From contig CAVVSK010000009.1 in NCBI GenBank assembly GCA_963750965.1, positions 1 through 64,000 of the forward strand: a stretch of DNA of 64,000 bases, given 5' to 3'. Each line of letters begins with the position of its first letter. Within the stretch, counting starts at the first letter, position 1. This DNA comes from CANKHA01 sp963750965 (GTDB taxonomy: Bacteria; Pseudomonadota; Alphaproteobacteria; Rhizobiales; Xanthobacteraceae). Positions 24,807-34,137 of the stretch are shown here, piece after piece. The notes under the pieces are model-generated. The model saw only the letters and a program-made list of their open reading frames with translations. It did no database searches and had not been told where the DNA came from. A program made the position numbers and the translations under genes.

Positions 24807-25175
24807 TCAACGAGTTGCCAGCGAAAACAACAGCGCGAGCACCCACATACCGATAGCGATGCCGGCCGTCCATTGCGCGAATTTCAAATAGGTTTCGCGC
24901 AGGACGGTGGCGCTCGCCCATTGGGCATAGGCCTGGGGCGGCCGGGATTCTTCGGGGAGATAGAGCCACATTTCGGTACGCCGATGGTCCTTGGTGCGCG
25001 CCTCATAGGCCTTGAAGATCAGCACCAGAGCCATCAGGAGGGTGAGCGTGCCGCCGGACTGGAAGGCGATCACCGGCTCGAACGACAAGCCCACCATGAA
25101 GCAGAAAATGCCGAGCGAGCCGAAACCGCAGGCCCGGGCCACCGATTCAAATGCAATACGCCGCATTTCTTCCAT
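24807..25175 (-). CDS. Conserved inner-membrane protein
   Basis: 122 aa from ATG 25175. Two spans near the middle (FGSLGIFCFMVGL and GGTLTLLMALVLIFKAYEAR), a cytoplasmic stretch TKDHRRTEMWLYLPEESRPP and a final span (AGIAIGMWVLALLFSLA). The RTE-WL-L-E--RPP motif is typical of a conserved Hyphomicrobiales family with no known function. It faces the tRNA-Thr gene on the same strand. Confidence 0.75.
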   Translation of the reverse strand: MEEMRRIAFESVARACGFGSLGIFCFMVGLSFEPVIAFQSGGTLTLLMALVLIFKAYEARTKDHRRTEMWLYLPEESRPPQAYAQWASATVLRETYLKFAQWTAGIAIGMWVLALLFSLATR

Positions 25176-25247
25176 GACAACGACGCGCCCCACCGCGGCG
25201 GGAAGTCACCCGGATCATAACCCCGAAAATGGCAAAAACGTTCGGGG

Positions 25248-25571
25248 CTAAAGGCCGATCGCCAAAAAATTTCCGGCCGCCGACAGCGTCAGCAACGCGG
25301 TTCCAGCCAGCCATATCCAAAGCGAAGTGTCGGTCGAATCCTTGGCGCCGATGACGTGCTCATAGATCGCCGCGGGAATGCCGCCGACGATGATCGTGGC
25401 GGTCGAGGCCATCAGCGAGGCGAAAAGCAGGGTGAGCGATTCCGAGCCGAACAGCAGGGCGGGGGCCAAAACCTTGGCGAACAGGTAGGCGAAAGGCACT
25501 AGGGCCTGGTTGAACAGACCGTTGACCATCCCGAAGAAGGCGATCCCGATGTAATAGAAGTTGCGGTCCAT
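25248..25571 (-). CDS. Conserved small membrane protein
   Basis: 107 aa from ATG 25571; the longer frame to 25742 is a shadow of the next gene. MDRNFYYIGIAFFGMVNGLF and three further hydrophobic segments (FAYLFAKVLAPALLFGSESL, LTLSAAGNFLAIGL) predict a three- or four-span protein. It follows the 25580-25885 gene by 8 nt and is probably co-transcribed. Function unknown. Confidence 0.7.
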   Translation of the reverse strand: MDRNFYYIGIAFFGMVNGLFNQALVPFAYLFAKVLAPALLFGSESLTLLFASLMASTATIIVGGIPAAIYEHVIGAKDSTDTSLWIWLAGTALLTLSAAGNFLAIGL

Positions 25572-25579
25572 GGCGTGTC

Positions 25580-25885
25580 TCAATTCACCCTGGGGGCCAG
25601 GCCGTACATCGTGATGAGGATCAGGAAGCCGACGCGCAGCCAGAACAGCCAGACCACGCCGAACAACCAGATGATCACCGGCGCCGCCGCCTTGGGCGTG
25701 ACCAGAGCGACTGCCGCCACGACGGGATCGGTGATGCGGCAAAAGAAGCGCCAGATGTAATTTTTGGAATCAGGCTCAACGATCAGGCCAAGCACGGCGC
25801 GCCCGAGCAGCGTGTACATCAGCGCCGCCAGAAGGAAATTCGGCAGATGGTAGTACCAATAGGTGGCGAGCGATGCGGTGGTCAT
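25580..25885 (-). CDS. Conserved small membrane protein, YggT-like outline
   Basis: 101 aa. LPNFLLAALMYTLLGRAVLG, a polar middle (EPDSKNYIWRFFCRITDPVV) and PVIIWLFGVVWLFWLRVGFL give three spans. The RITDP loop after a span recalls YggT proteins, but the match is weak. Paired with 25248-25571. Confidence 0.7.
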   Translation of the reverse strand: MTTASLATYWYYHLPNFLLAALMYTLLGRAVLGLIVEPDSKNYIWRFFCRITDPVVAAVALVTPKAAAPVIIWLFGVVWLFWLRVGFLILITMYGLAPRVN

Positions 25886-25929
25886 GCGCTCAATTCTACC
25901 ACGCTCGACAATGAAAACGGGTGCGGCTC

Positions 25930-25965
25930 GGAAACAAAAAGAAGCGGGGTCCGTGAGGACCCCGC
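25930..25965 (-). terminator. Rho-independent terminator after actP
   Basis: GCGGGGTCC (25944-25952), loop GTGA, GGACCCCGC (25957-25965): a perfect 9-bp stem. On the minus strand it is followed by TTCTTTTTGTTT. It lies 21 nt past the actP stop. Confidence 0.85.
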
Positions 25966-25986
25966 GAAGACTCAGGCGACGGGTGC

Positions 25987-27991
25987 TTAGACCTTTTCTT
26001 CCAACACCGTCCGGCCGCGCGGTTTGCGGATTTCGTCGATGAAGGCTTGCATCTCCCTCGATGGCTCCTTGGTCAGGAGGCTGACGACGTAAATCACCAG
26101 GAAGCCAAGCGGCATTCCGAGCAACCCGCAGTTAATGTTGTTGAGGTTGAACCAGCCGACTTTGTTCGCCAGCGGATGCGCCAGCGTCGGCCAGGTTTCC
26201 ATGGCATTGGGCGCCGCCATGGCCGCTGCCAGGTCCGCGATCACCGGCTTGCCGGTGACCGGGTTGAGCAGCGAGCGTCATGCCTGCGTATTTCACGCCG
26301 AAGCCCGGGAAGTAGCGGCTGACGACGAGGTAGAACAGGCAAAGACCGAACCCGGCAATGATGCCGGCGATGGCGCCGGTCGTCGTCGCGCGCTTCCACC
26401 AGATGCCCATGACGAGGGCGGGGAAGTTGCCGGCCATGGCCAGCGAGAACGCCCACCCCACCATCGCCAGGATATCTGCCGGCTTGGTCGAGGCCAGATA
26501 GGCCGCGATCACCGCCACCAGGAACAACAGCACCCGCGCTACCGTAAGCCGGCGAATGGTTGGCGCCTTTGGGTCGAGCATCTTGTAGTAGATGTCGTGG
26601 CTGAGCGCGTTGGCGATGGCGAGCAGGAGCCCGTCGGCGGTCGAAAGCGCGGCGGCAAGACCGCCGGCCGCGACCAGGCCCGAGATCACATAGGGAAGTC
26701 CCGCGATCTCCGGGGTGGAGAGCACGATCACGTCCGTGTTGATCACGAAGTCCTGCAGCCTCACCACACCAGGATGACCGGCAATCGCCTTACAAGCAGC
26801 GATGGCGGCATCCAGACTGGCGGCATTCTTGCCGCAGATCTGGATCAGGCCGAGTTCGCCCCAGGTAAACAGCCACGGCCGAATAGCCGTGACGTCCCGG
26901 CCGATGATGTTGGTATAGACCTCCAGCTTCGAGAACGCCGCATAAGCCGGCGCCGAGAAGTACAGCAGGAAGATGAACAACAGCGACCACGCCACCGACT
27001 GGCGCGCCTCGCGCACCGACGGGGTGGTGAAGTAGCGCATCAGGATGTGCGGCAGCGAAGCCGTGCCGACCATCATGCAGAAGATGATGCCAAAGAAGTT
27101 CAACGGGCTGTAGTTGATGAAGGGTTCGATATGCGGCTTGAGCGAACCCGCCGGGCAGCTCTCGGCCGTACATAGCACCGCGAGACCGTCCTTCAGCATT
27201 TGCCCTTCGCGCGCCGTGATCTCCTGAATGGCCGCTCCATAGGTCAGTTCCGGGATCGGAATCCCGTACTTCATGGTCGAAAGGATGATGATCGGCGTCA
27301 GGTAGGCAACGATCAGCACGATGTACTGCGCGATCTGCGTCCAGGTCACCGCCCGCATCCCGCCCAGCATCGAGCACAGCAGAATGCCGGCAAGCCCGGC
27401 GAACACCGCGATCTCGAACGACATGCCGAGGAAGCGCGAGGCAATGAGGCCGGTGCCGTAAACCTGCGCCGTCACATAAGTGAAGGAGCAACAGACGAGC
27501 ACGATCACGCCGAGGAAGCGCGCGACGTTGCCGCCGAACCGGAAGGCCAGGAAGTCCGGCACAGTGTAAGCGCCAAATTTCCGCAGGTAGGGTCCGATCA
27601 GGATCGACACCAGCACGAAGCCGCCGGTCCAGCCGAGCACCCAGGCGATGCCGTCATAGCCGAGCAGGAACAAGGTGCCCGCCATGCCGACGAAGGAGGC
27701 CGCCGACATCCAGTCGGCGCCGGTGGCCATGCCGTTGTAGAAGGCGGGAACACGGCGCCCGGCCACGTAATATTCGGAAACTTGCGCGGTGCGCGTCATC
27801 ACGCCGATGACGGCATAGACCACGATCGTGAAGCCCACGAACAGATAGCCGAGGATTTTGTTCGGCACTCCAACCTGCTCGAGAAGGGCAAGCAGAACAA
27901 TGAAGGCGAGGAAGCCACCCGTGTAGGTGCCGTACATCCGCCCGAGCTGCTTATAAAAGGCGTCTGCGCTGGTAGTTGTCTGGGTTGCCAT
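25987..27991 (-). CDS. actP: Sodium:solute symporter, acetate-permease type, frameshifted
   Basis: A sodium/solute symporter-family permease of about 668 aa, taking up acetate or related monocarboxylates. Start ATG 27991 with GGGGACACG upstream. Hallmarks are SEYYVAGRRVPAFYNGMATG, DWMSAASFVGMAGTLFLLGY and GGLAAALSTADGLLLAIANA. The frame is lost near 26277 (GMT then AAQPGHRQ) and resumes as LNPVTGKPVIADLAAAMAAP with a last span (GMPLGFLVIYVVSLLT). Deleting one base restores a full-length protein, so I call it functional with a likely sequence error. Immediately upstream is its usual DUF4212 partner. Confidence 0.85.
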
Positions 27992-28003
27992 GATCGTGTC
28001 CCC

Positions 28004-28276
28004 TTAATCGTCTTCTGCCATGCCGAATTCGCGATCGATCCTGTCCTGCTGCTTCGCGAACATGAACAGCATGACCACGAACACGATCAGCGACCCTTGC
28101 GCGGCCATGTAGAAGCCGAGCGGGAAGCCGAGCACCGGGATGACAATCTTGTTAAGCGGGATCACGAACATGTGGATGACGTAGCCGAAGAAGAACCAGA
28201 CGCCGAGATGTATGAACATCAATCGGGTCGTCGCCCTCCAGTGTGCATCGGTGTTAGCCTGACTGGGTTCAACCAT
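28004..28276 (-). CDS. DUF4212 small symporter subunit
   Basis: 90 aa from ATG 28276 (GGAGGA upstream), 12 nt before actP. WRATTRLMFIHLGVWFFFGY and VLGFPLGFYMAAQGSLIVFV are two spans; the end is AKQQDRIDREFG. DUF4212 proteins (YjcH-like) are almost always beside ActP-type permeases and are thought to be part of the same transporter. Confidence 0.9.
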   Translation of the reverse strand: MVEPSQANTDAHWRATTRLMFIHLGVWFFFGYVIHMFVIPLNKIVIPVLGFPLGFYMAAQGSLIVFVVMLFMFAKQQDRIDREFGMAEDD

Positions 28277-28523
28277 TGGTCGCGTCCTCCTCCAGACATC
28301 CCCGCTCACGCGGGTTGCAATGATTCAGCGAAGGGACGACCAGCCCATCGACGAGTCTGCCCTGCGCCGCCCACCTCCGATTCTGTTGGCCGGATTGGGG
28401 CAACGAAAAGCTAGCACTGGATGTAAACAGGGCCTTATAAGACTTTGGGCGAAGGTTCCATTTTTGCCGTGCGTAACTCATAATCTTGGGACGGTCTAAG
28501 ACCGATGGCCGTGGGATTTGGCG

Positions 28524-29139
28524 ATGCCTTTTTGGGAAATTTTTCGCCGCCGGCCGCCGCTTCAGACCTTGGACGAACTCGCGGATTTCATTGACGCGCA
28601 GGCTGCGTTCCTGGCGCAGAAGGGCATTTTCGAATATTCCCGCGCCCGCGCTGGACATTATGCGAAAGTGTTATTTGCCGAGGTCGGCTTCCAGCATGCG
28701 GTGGAGCAGGCACGCTGGCGGGCCTTTCCGCTCGGCCTCGCCGTGGCGGCGGAAATCGTGGAAGGCATTCTGCGTCCGCACGTGGGTGATGACCGCCGCG
28801 CCGTTCTCGACTCCCTGTCCGCTCTCGTGTTGTCGATATTCGACCGCTATCCGTTTCCGGCTCAGCTGGCGAAGGACGGAATGGCTGGAGGCCCGGCGCG
28901 AGTTGGCGCGCCGGCTCGACCTGATCGGCATCCATGCGGTGAAATTCGCCAAGGATGTGCCGGAGCCTTTTGCCGAGAGCTATTTCGCGCTGATGCCGAT
29001 CCATGAACAATTGCGCGGGCACGATTACCAGACCATCCGGAACTATCTGCGCGTCACGGCCTGCAACATCCATGCGGAGTTCGAGAAACGCGCGGATATC
29101 GCGGCTCTGGTAGAGGGCTTGCGGTCGTCCGCGAGGTGA
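28524..29139 (+). CDS. Conserved soluble protein next to the symporter, frameshifted
   Basis: ATG 28524. Reads MPFWEIFRRRPPLQTLDELA, then FIDAQAAFLAQKGIFEYSRA and LSALVLSIFDRYPFPAQLAKD. The frame changes near 28877 and continues WLEARRELARRLDLIGIHAV, then GHDYQTIRNYLRVTACNIHA to 29139. One extra G accounts for it (GACGGAATGG where GACGAATGG is expected). About 204 aa in total, mostly helical, no membrane span. It lies 31 nt before the exonuclease-DUF294 gene and divergent from the symporter pair; these are probably one functional neighbourhood. Confidence 0.7.
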
Positions 29140-29170
29140 TTGCCTTTTCCTCCGGTTCGGAGAATTTCCG

Positions 29171-31292
29171 GTGGCTAATGCAGGCGGTGCCACACCCCTG
29201 ATCGCGCTGGATGCGGTGGTTTTCGATACGGAAACCACCGGCCTCGATCCGCGCAAGGCGCGCCTTGTCGAGATCGGCGCCATTTCGCTGGTCGGCGGCC
29301 GGTTACAGGACGACGCTTCTTTCCGCCGGCTGGTGAATCCGGGCGAACCCATCCCGGCCGTCGCCACCCGCATCCACGGCATCAACGACGCGGCCGTGGC
29401 GGATGCCCCTGAATTTCGCGAGCTTTGGCCGGAAGTCTCGTCGCTTCTGCAGAGTACCGTCCTGATCGGGCATTCGATCGGTTTCGATCTCGCGGTCCTG
29501 AAAAAAGAATGCGGGCGCGCCGGCATCCCCTGGCCGGGGCCGCGCATGCTCTGCACCCGCATGCTGGCCGAACTGGCCGAACCGGAGCTGGCGGATTATT
29601 CGCTGGACGCGCTTGGCCGCGCGTCTTGGCGTGGAGGTTGTCGGCCGCCACTCCGCGCTCGGCGACGCGGTCACGGCGGCGCGGATTTTTCTCCGGCTTG
29701 TTCCCAAATTGCGCGAGCGGAACATCCGCACTTTGGCGGAAGCCGAAGAGGCCTGCCGCCGGCTGACCGCCGCCTTGAACGAGCAGCGCCGTGCCGGTTG
29801 GGTCGAGCCGGTCGTTTCGAAAAATTACGAGCAGGAATTGCCGCCGCCAGGGATGGATACTTTTCCTTACCGCTATCGCGCCGGCGACATCATGACCGCG
29901 CCGGCCAAATTCGTTACCCCGGACATTTTGCTGAAAGTGGCGCTGGATCGGATGACGCGCGACGCGGTGTCGTCGCTTTTCGTCTATGCGGTGAAAGGCG
30001 GCAGCGCGCCGCCTGGCCAGGTCGGAATCGTGACCGAGCGCGACATCCTGCGCGCGCTCGCGCGGCATGGCGCGCAGGCACTCGACATTCCGGTCGGAGA
30101 GATTGCGAGCCGCCCGCTGGCGACCGTGCCGGACGACGCCTTTGCTTATCTCGCCCTGGCCCGCATGAACCGGCTGAAGATCCGACATCTCGGCGTGACC
30201 GGCGAGCATGGCGGCGTGATCGGCGCTCTCTCGGCGCGCGACCTGCTGCGGCTGCGGTTTCAGGAAGCGATCGCGCTCGGCGACCAGATCGAGGAGGCGG
30301 TCGAGGTGCCGGAGCTGGCGCACGCCTGGGCCAAGCTGCCGCAGATCGCAGCGGGCCTGCGGGCTGACCGCATGTTCGGTCGCGAGGTCGCGAATGTGAT
30401 CTCGCGGCGGCTCTGCGCGCTGACGGAACGCGCCGCCATGATCGCGGAGCAAAGAATGCGGCAGTCCGGGCAGGGGCCGGCGCCTTGCGCCTATGCGCTG
30501 GCGGTTCTTGGCTCGGCTGGCCGCGGTGAGAGCTTGCTGGCGCTGGACCAGGACAATGCTCTGGTGTTCGACAAGGGCGATCCCGGCGGAACGGAGGACT
30601 GCTGGTTCGAAAGCTTCGGCACTCATGTCGCCGATATTTTGCATGAGGCGGGCGTGCCTTATTGCAAGGGTGGCGTGATGGCCCGGAATGCGGCTTGGCG
30701 CGGCTCGGTCGCAACCTGGCGCGAACGCGTGCGCGATTGGGTGACACGCTCGAATCCAGACGATCTTCTCTCGGTCGACATCTTTTTCGACCTGCGCGGC
30801 GTGCACGGCGAATTGGGCATGGCCAATGCGCTCTGGGAGGATGCCTTCGACATTGCCAAGGGACGGGCCGATTTTGCCAAGCTGCTCGCCGAAGCGGCGG
30901 GCATGAGCGAGCCCGGGCTCAACTGGTTCGGTGGTTTCAAAACCGATCAGGGGCGCATCGATCTAAAGAAGGCTGGGCTGTTCGGGATTGTCAGCGCGGC
31001 ACGCGCCTTGGCGATCCGCCACAATGTGCGCGAACGCTCCACGCCCGCGCGGCTCATGGGCGTCAAGGCGCTGGGCATCGGTAGCGAAAGCGATCTCGAC
31101 GCACTTTGCGATGCGCAAGAGGTGTTTCTCGATCTCATCCTTGCTCAGCAGATCGCGGACATCACATCCGGGCGGCCCGCCGACAACACGGTTGTGGTTA
31201 AAAGCCTTTCGGCGCGCGACCGGGAACGGCTGCGCGCGGCGCTTCAGGCGGTCGCCCCGCTGGAGGATTTGACGCGCGACCTTCTGTTTTGA
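29171..31292 (+). CDS. Exonuclease-CBS-DUF294 nucleotidyltransferase fusion, frameshifted
   Basis: GTG 29171 with GGAG 9 nt upstream; about 707 aa after removing one base near 29609. N-terminal DnaQ-like 3'-5' exonuclease: DTETTGLD (Exo I), LIGHSIGFDLAVLKKE (Exo II), GRHSALGDAV (Exo III). Then a CBS pair (about 245-365: GDIMTAPAKFVTPDILLKVA, IPVGEIASRPLATVPDDAFA). Then a DUF294 nucleotidyltransferase with GSAGRGESLLALDQDNALVF (catalytic DxD) and DUF294_C to the end. CBS domains bind adenine nucleotides, so this looks like an energy-sensing regulator. Related proteins sit beside ActP/DUF4212 genes in many genomes. Confidence 0.85.
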
Positions 31293-31555
31293 CCCGGGAC
31301 CGTGTCTTCGGCGCGTCGCGAAAGCGTCATGGCTGATGACTGATTAATATTACCACGCGAATGCGTCTGCGGTGCGGGTGGCTTTCATTTAAAATGCTGG
31401 CGTATTGAGGAGCAAACGGCAGGCTCTGATGCGCTCGGCTTATCTGCGGCTATGTCGCTTTGTGAGGATCGCTTCTCTGCGTCGCGCCCGCGCGCAATCG
31501 TTGCGGCGCCGCGCGTGCGCAGCCTGAACCGACAGATGTATTTGGGATGGAAAAA

Positions 31556-31987
31556 ATGAAAACGCAGAAACTCTGGATCTCTTGTTGTTGCTGGCGGTGC
31601 GCTCGCCGCCGCTTTCGCGATGACGTCGCCGGCGGCGGCACAGCCGATCGCCTGCAGCTATTACCGCCGGGCATGCTCGCCGCGGTCCGCCCCGCCGGCC
31701 CCTGCGTCTACCAGGGCGACCGCATTGCGCAGCAGGGCCCGGTCTATGACGGGCCGGCGATCGTCGCGCCGCAGCCGACCTACGCGCCAAGCCCGACCGT
31801 CAATGGCGTGTACGTGCCGGCGGTTCGCCGCACGGTGGTGCGCCGCGCCCCGGTGGTGAAGCGGACCACGGTGAATGTGGAGGGCGACGTGGCGCCGGCG
31901 AAAGGCAAGCCGCAGGTCGTGCGCGCGAATGCCGAAGTGCGCATCTACGGCCCGGCGCGGATGGATATCCGTCTCTACCGGCGCTGA
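31556..31987 (+). CDS. Small secreted protein, two frame changes near N-terminus
   Basis: ATG 31556. In frame the start reads MKTQKLWISCCCWRC, an unlikely export signal. Dropping one A in the ATGAAAACG run gives MKRRNSGSLVVVAGGALAAA then FAMTSPAAAQPIACSYY, a textbook signal peptide. A second change near 31675 returns to the body frame (GPCVYQGDRIAQQGPVYDGP, AEVRIYGPARMDIRLYRR). The mature protein is about 115 aa, Pro/Val-rich and periplasmic. The paired shifts may be sequence errors. Function unknown. Confidence 0.6.
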   Translation: MKTQKLWISCCCWRCARRRFRDDVAGGGTADRLQLLPPGMLAAVRPAGPCVYQGDRIAQQGPVYDGPAIVAPQPTYAPSPTVNGVYVPAVRRTVVRRAPVVKRTTVNVEGDVAPAKGKPQVVRANAEVRIYGPARMDIRLYRR

Positions 31988-32008
31988 CAGAAATGCCGGA
32001 TTGTGTTT

Positions 32009-32038
32009 GCGGCGGGCAAAAGCCCGCCGCTTTTATTT
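32009..32038 (+). terminator. Rho-independent terminator
   Basis: GCGGCGGGC (32009-32017), loop AAAA, GCCCGCCGC (32022-32030), then TTTTATTT. Ends the 31556 gene; it overlaps the 3' end of the convergent rlmB and may serve both. Confidence 0.85.
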
Positions 32039-32857
32039 CAGCCGCGTGGTGGCGATATAAAGCGCGAGCGCGGCGGCATTCGACACATTCAGGCTCTTGA
32101 TCGCACCCGGCAGGTCGAGCCGCGCAACCTGATCGCAGGTCTCGCGCGTAAGCTGGCGCAGACCTTTGCCTTCGGCGCCGAGCACCAGCGCAAGCGGCGC
32201 GCGCAAGGACGTCGCCGCCAGGTCGCTGTCGCCGCTGGAATCGAGGCCGACCAGCAGGAAGCCGCGCTCTTTAAGTGCCGCGAGGCCGCGCGACAGATTT
32301 TGTACCGTCACCAGCGGCACCAGTTCGAGCGCGCCGGAGGCGGATTTTGCCAATACCCCGGTTGCTTCCGGTGAGTGGCGCGCGGTGGTGACGATCGCCG
32401 ACACCGCGAAAGCGGCGGCGGAACGGAAAATCGCCCCGACGTTATGCGGATCGGTGATCTGGTCGAGCACCAGCACCACACCTTGCGTCGGTATGTCTTC
32501 GATGTCGGGCGAGGGCAGGGGATCGGCTTCCGCCAATACGCCTTGATGCACCGCTTCCGGGCCGAGCCGGGCCGCCAGGGCGTCGGGCCGCACCATTTCC
32601 GGCTCGAGCGAAATGGGCGCGCCATCTTCCCGCAGGCGGCGCAGCGCGTTTTCCGTCGTCAGCAGGCGGCGGATGCGCCTTGCCGGATTTTCCAGCGCCG
32701 CCTTGACCGTGTGAATGCCATACAGGATCGCCGGGCCGTCCGGGGGGCTGCCGTCATGAAATTTGCGACGCGGCGGCGGACGGCGGCCGCGCGGGTCCGC
32801 CTTTGCCGCACGGCCGGAGGATTTTTGGGGCCGCCGATCCCATTCGCCTTTGCGCAT
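32033..32857 (-). CDS. rlmB: 23S rRNA 2'-O-ribose methyltransferase RlmB
   Basis: 274 aa; methylates G2251 (E. coli numbering) of 23S rRNA using S-adenosylmethionine. Basic, Arg-rich leader (1-45), then the substrate-binding domain (ILYGIHTVKAALENPARRIR) and the SPOUT fold. Its three motifs are DQITDPHNVGAIFRSAAAF (motif 1), LVLGAEGKGLRQL (motif 2) and SLNVSNAAALALY (motif 3). Length is slightly above the usual 240-260 because of the N-terminal extension. It is divergent from tRNA-Tyr. Confidence 0.93.
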   Translation of the reverse strand: MRKGEWDRRPQKSSGRAAKADPRGRRPPPRRKFHDGSPPDGPAILYGIHTVKAALENPARRIRRLLTTENALRRLREDGAPISLEPEMVRPDALAARLGPEAVHQGVLAEADPLPSPDIEDIPTQGVVLVLDQITDPHNVGAIFRSAAAFAVSAIVTTARHSPEATGVLAKSASGALELVPLVTVQNLSRGLAALKERGFLLVGLDSSGDSDLAATSLRAPLALVLGAEGKGLRQLTRETCDQVARLDLPGAIKSLNVSNAAALALYIATTRLK

Positions 32858-33030
32858 CGCGGGTTCTTGTCACGCCGGGGCGGCCTTGGCAATTTGTGCT
32901 GCGCCCGTTTCGCCGGTTTCCCATTGACTCTCAAGGGGTCGGACACCATAACCCGACTGACGGGTCATGGCCTTGGCGGCGCGTTTTCAGCTGCATTGCG
33001 CCGGAAAACTCGCGTAGATTTCCCTGGTTC

Positions 33031-33115
33031 GGATGGGTGCCCGAGTGGTTAAAGGGGACGGACTGTAAATCCGTTGGCTTAGCCTACGTTGGTTCAAATC
33101 CAACCCCATCCACCA
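33031..33115 (+). tRNA. tRNA-Tyr(GTA)
   Basis: 85 nt with encoded CCA and a long variable arm. Acceptor GGATGGG/CCCATCC, anticodon loop CTGTAAA (GTA). Confidence 0.95.
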
Positions 33116-33180
33116 ATCTCTCTCCAGGTTTTGGTAACTGGCAGCTGTTATCGACATGCGTGCGGTTGCCGAGACCTGAT

Positions 33181-33254
33181 GCGGGTGTAGCTCAATGGTA
33201 GAGCAGCAGCCTTCCAAGCTGAATACGAGGGTTCGATTCCCTTCACCCGCTCCA
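33181..33254 (+). tRNA. tRNA-Gly(TCC)
   Basis: 74 nt with encoded CCA. Acceptor GCGGGTG/CACCCGC, anticodon loop CTTCCAA (TCC). A truncated kinase gene starts 89 nt after its 3' end. Confidence 0.95.
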
Positions 33255-33343
33255 ATTCCTTTGCTGCCACGCCCAAACGCTGCCCTTTCGTAGCGTCTCC
33301 AGATGGAGGAGCTGGCGGCTCCGGAGCATCGGAGGAAGTAAAC

Positions 33344-33974
33344 ATGGCCTCCAAAGTGAAACTTCGAAGCACTTGGGAAGTGGGGGAACAGATCGGCAAG
33401 GGTGGCTTCGGCCGAGTTTTCGCAGCCAAGGGGAACGCCGGTGAGTTCGCTGTCGTAAAGTTGGTGCCGAAAGCTCCTGGTGCCGATAGGGAATTATTGT
33501 TTGTCCGAATAGACGGTGTTCGAAACATCGTCCCCATCCTTGATAGCGGAGAGATGGGGACTGATTGGGCTATTGTCATGCCCCGAGCTGAAAAGTCTTT
33601 GCGACAACATTTGGACGAGGTGGAACAGCTTTCCGTGGCGGATGTGATGGCAATTTTGTTGGACATCGCAACTGCGCTGTCTGATCTCGATGGCAAAGTT
33701 GTGCACCGTGACTTGAAACCTGAAAACGTGCTTCAACTTAATGGAACGTGGTGTCTCGCCGATTTCGGAATCTCACGGTATGCAGAAGCATCCGACAGCT
33801 CCTGACACTCAGAAGCATGCATTATCGCCACCATACTCGGCTCCTGAGCGCTGGCGGAGTGAACGGGCGACAGCATCCGCCGATGTCTATTCGTTCGGCG
33901 TTATCGCATTCGAGCTACTCAGCGGTGGACCACCTTTTCCGGGTCCGAGGATAGAGAATGCCGGCGCTAACTAG
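33344..33974 (+). pseudogene. Truncated Hanks-type Ser/Thr kinase
   Basis: ATG 33344 with GGAGGAAGT upstream. Kinase landmarks: GKGGFGRVF (P-loop), VVKLV (Lys), HRDLKPENV (catalytic loop), LADFGIS (DFG). The frame shifts near 33798 and goes on with YSAPERWRSERATASADVYS then FGVIAFELLSGGPPFPG, and the protein ends there, without the last kinase helices or the C-terminal half such proteins usually have. Related kinases are found in mobile and defence-associated loci. Its place just after tRNA-Gly fits a decayed insertion. Confidence 0.75.
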
Positions 33975-34137
33975 GCCCCTTTCACCTTCCTGTGCAGTAC
34001 GGAAACGCAATCTCAGGTTTCCTTACCTCTCCGACCTGCGCCATGGTCCTGCATCCTACAATAGCAACTGAAATCCCCGGTTTCTTCCGTCACGCATCGC
34101 GTTAAGATGCCTCCAAAATTCGATGGGGAGGTGTGCT

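Noticed and set aside
26135..28414. Two long plus-strand frames (346 and 404 aa) opposite actP and DUF4212
   Set aside because: Arg/His/Glu-rich shadow frames without starts; the minus strand encodes the symporter.
29382..30806. 474-aa minus-strand frame opposite the exonuclease-DUF294 gene
   Set aside because: Shadow; the plus strand has all catalytic motifs.
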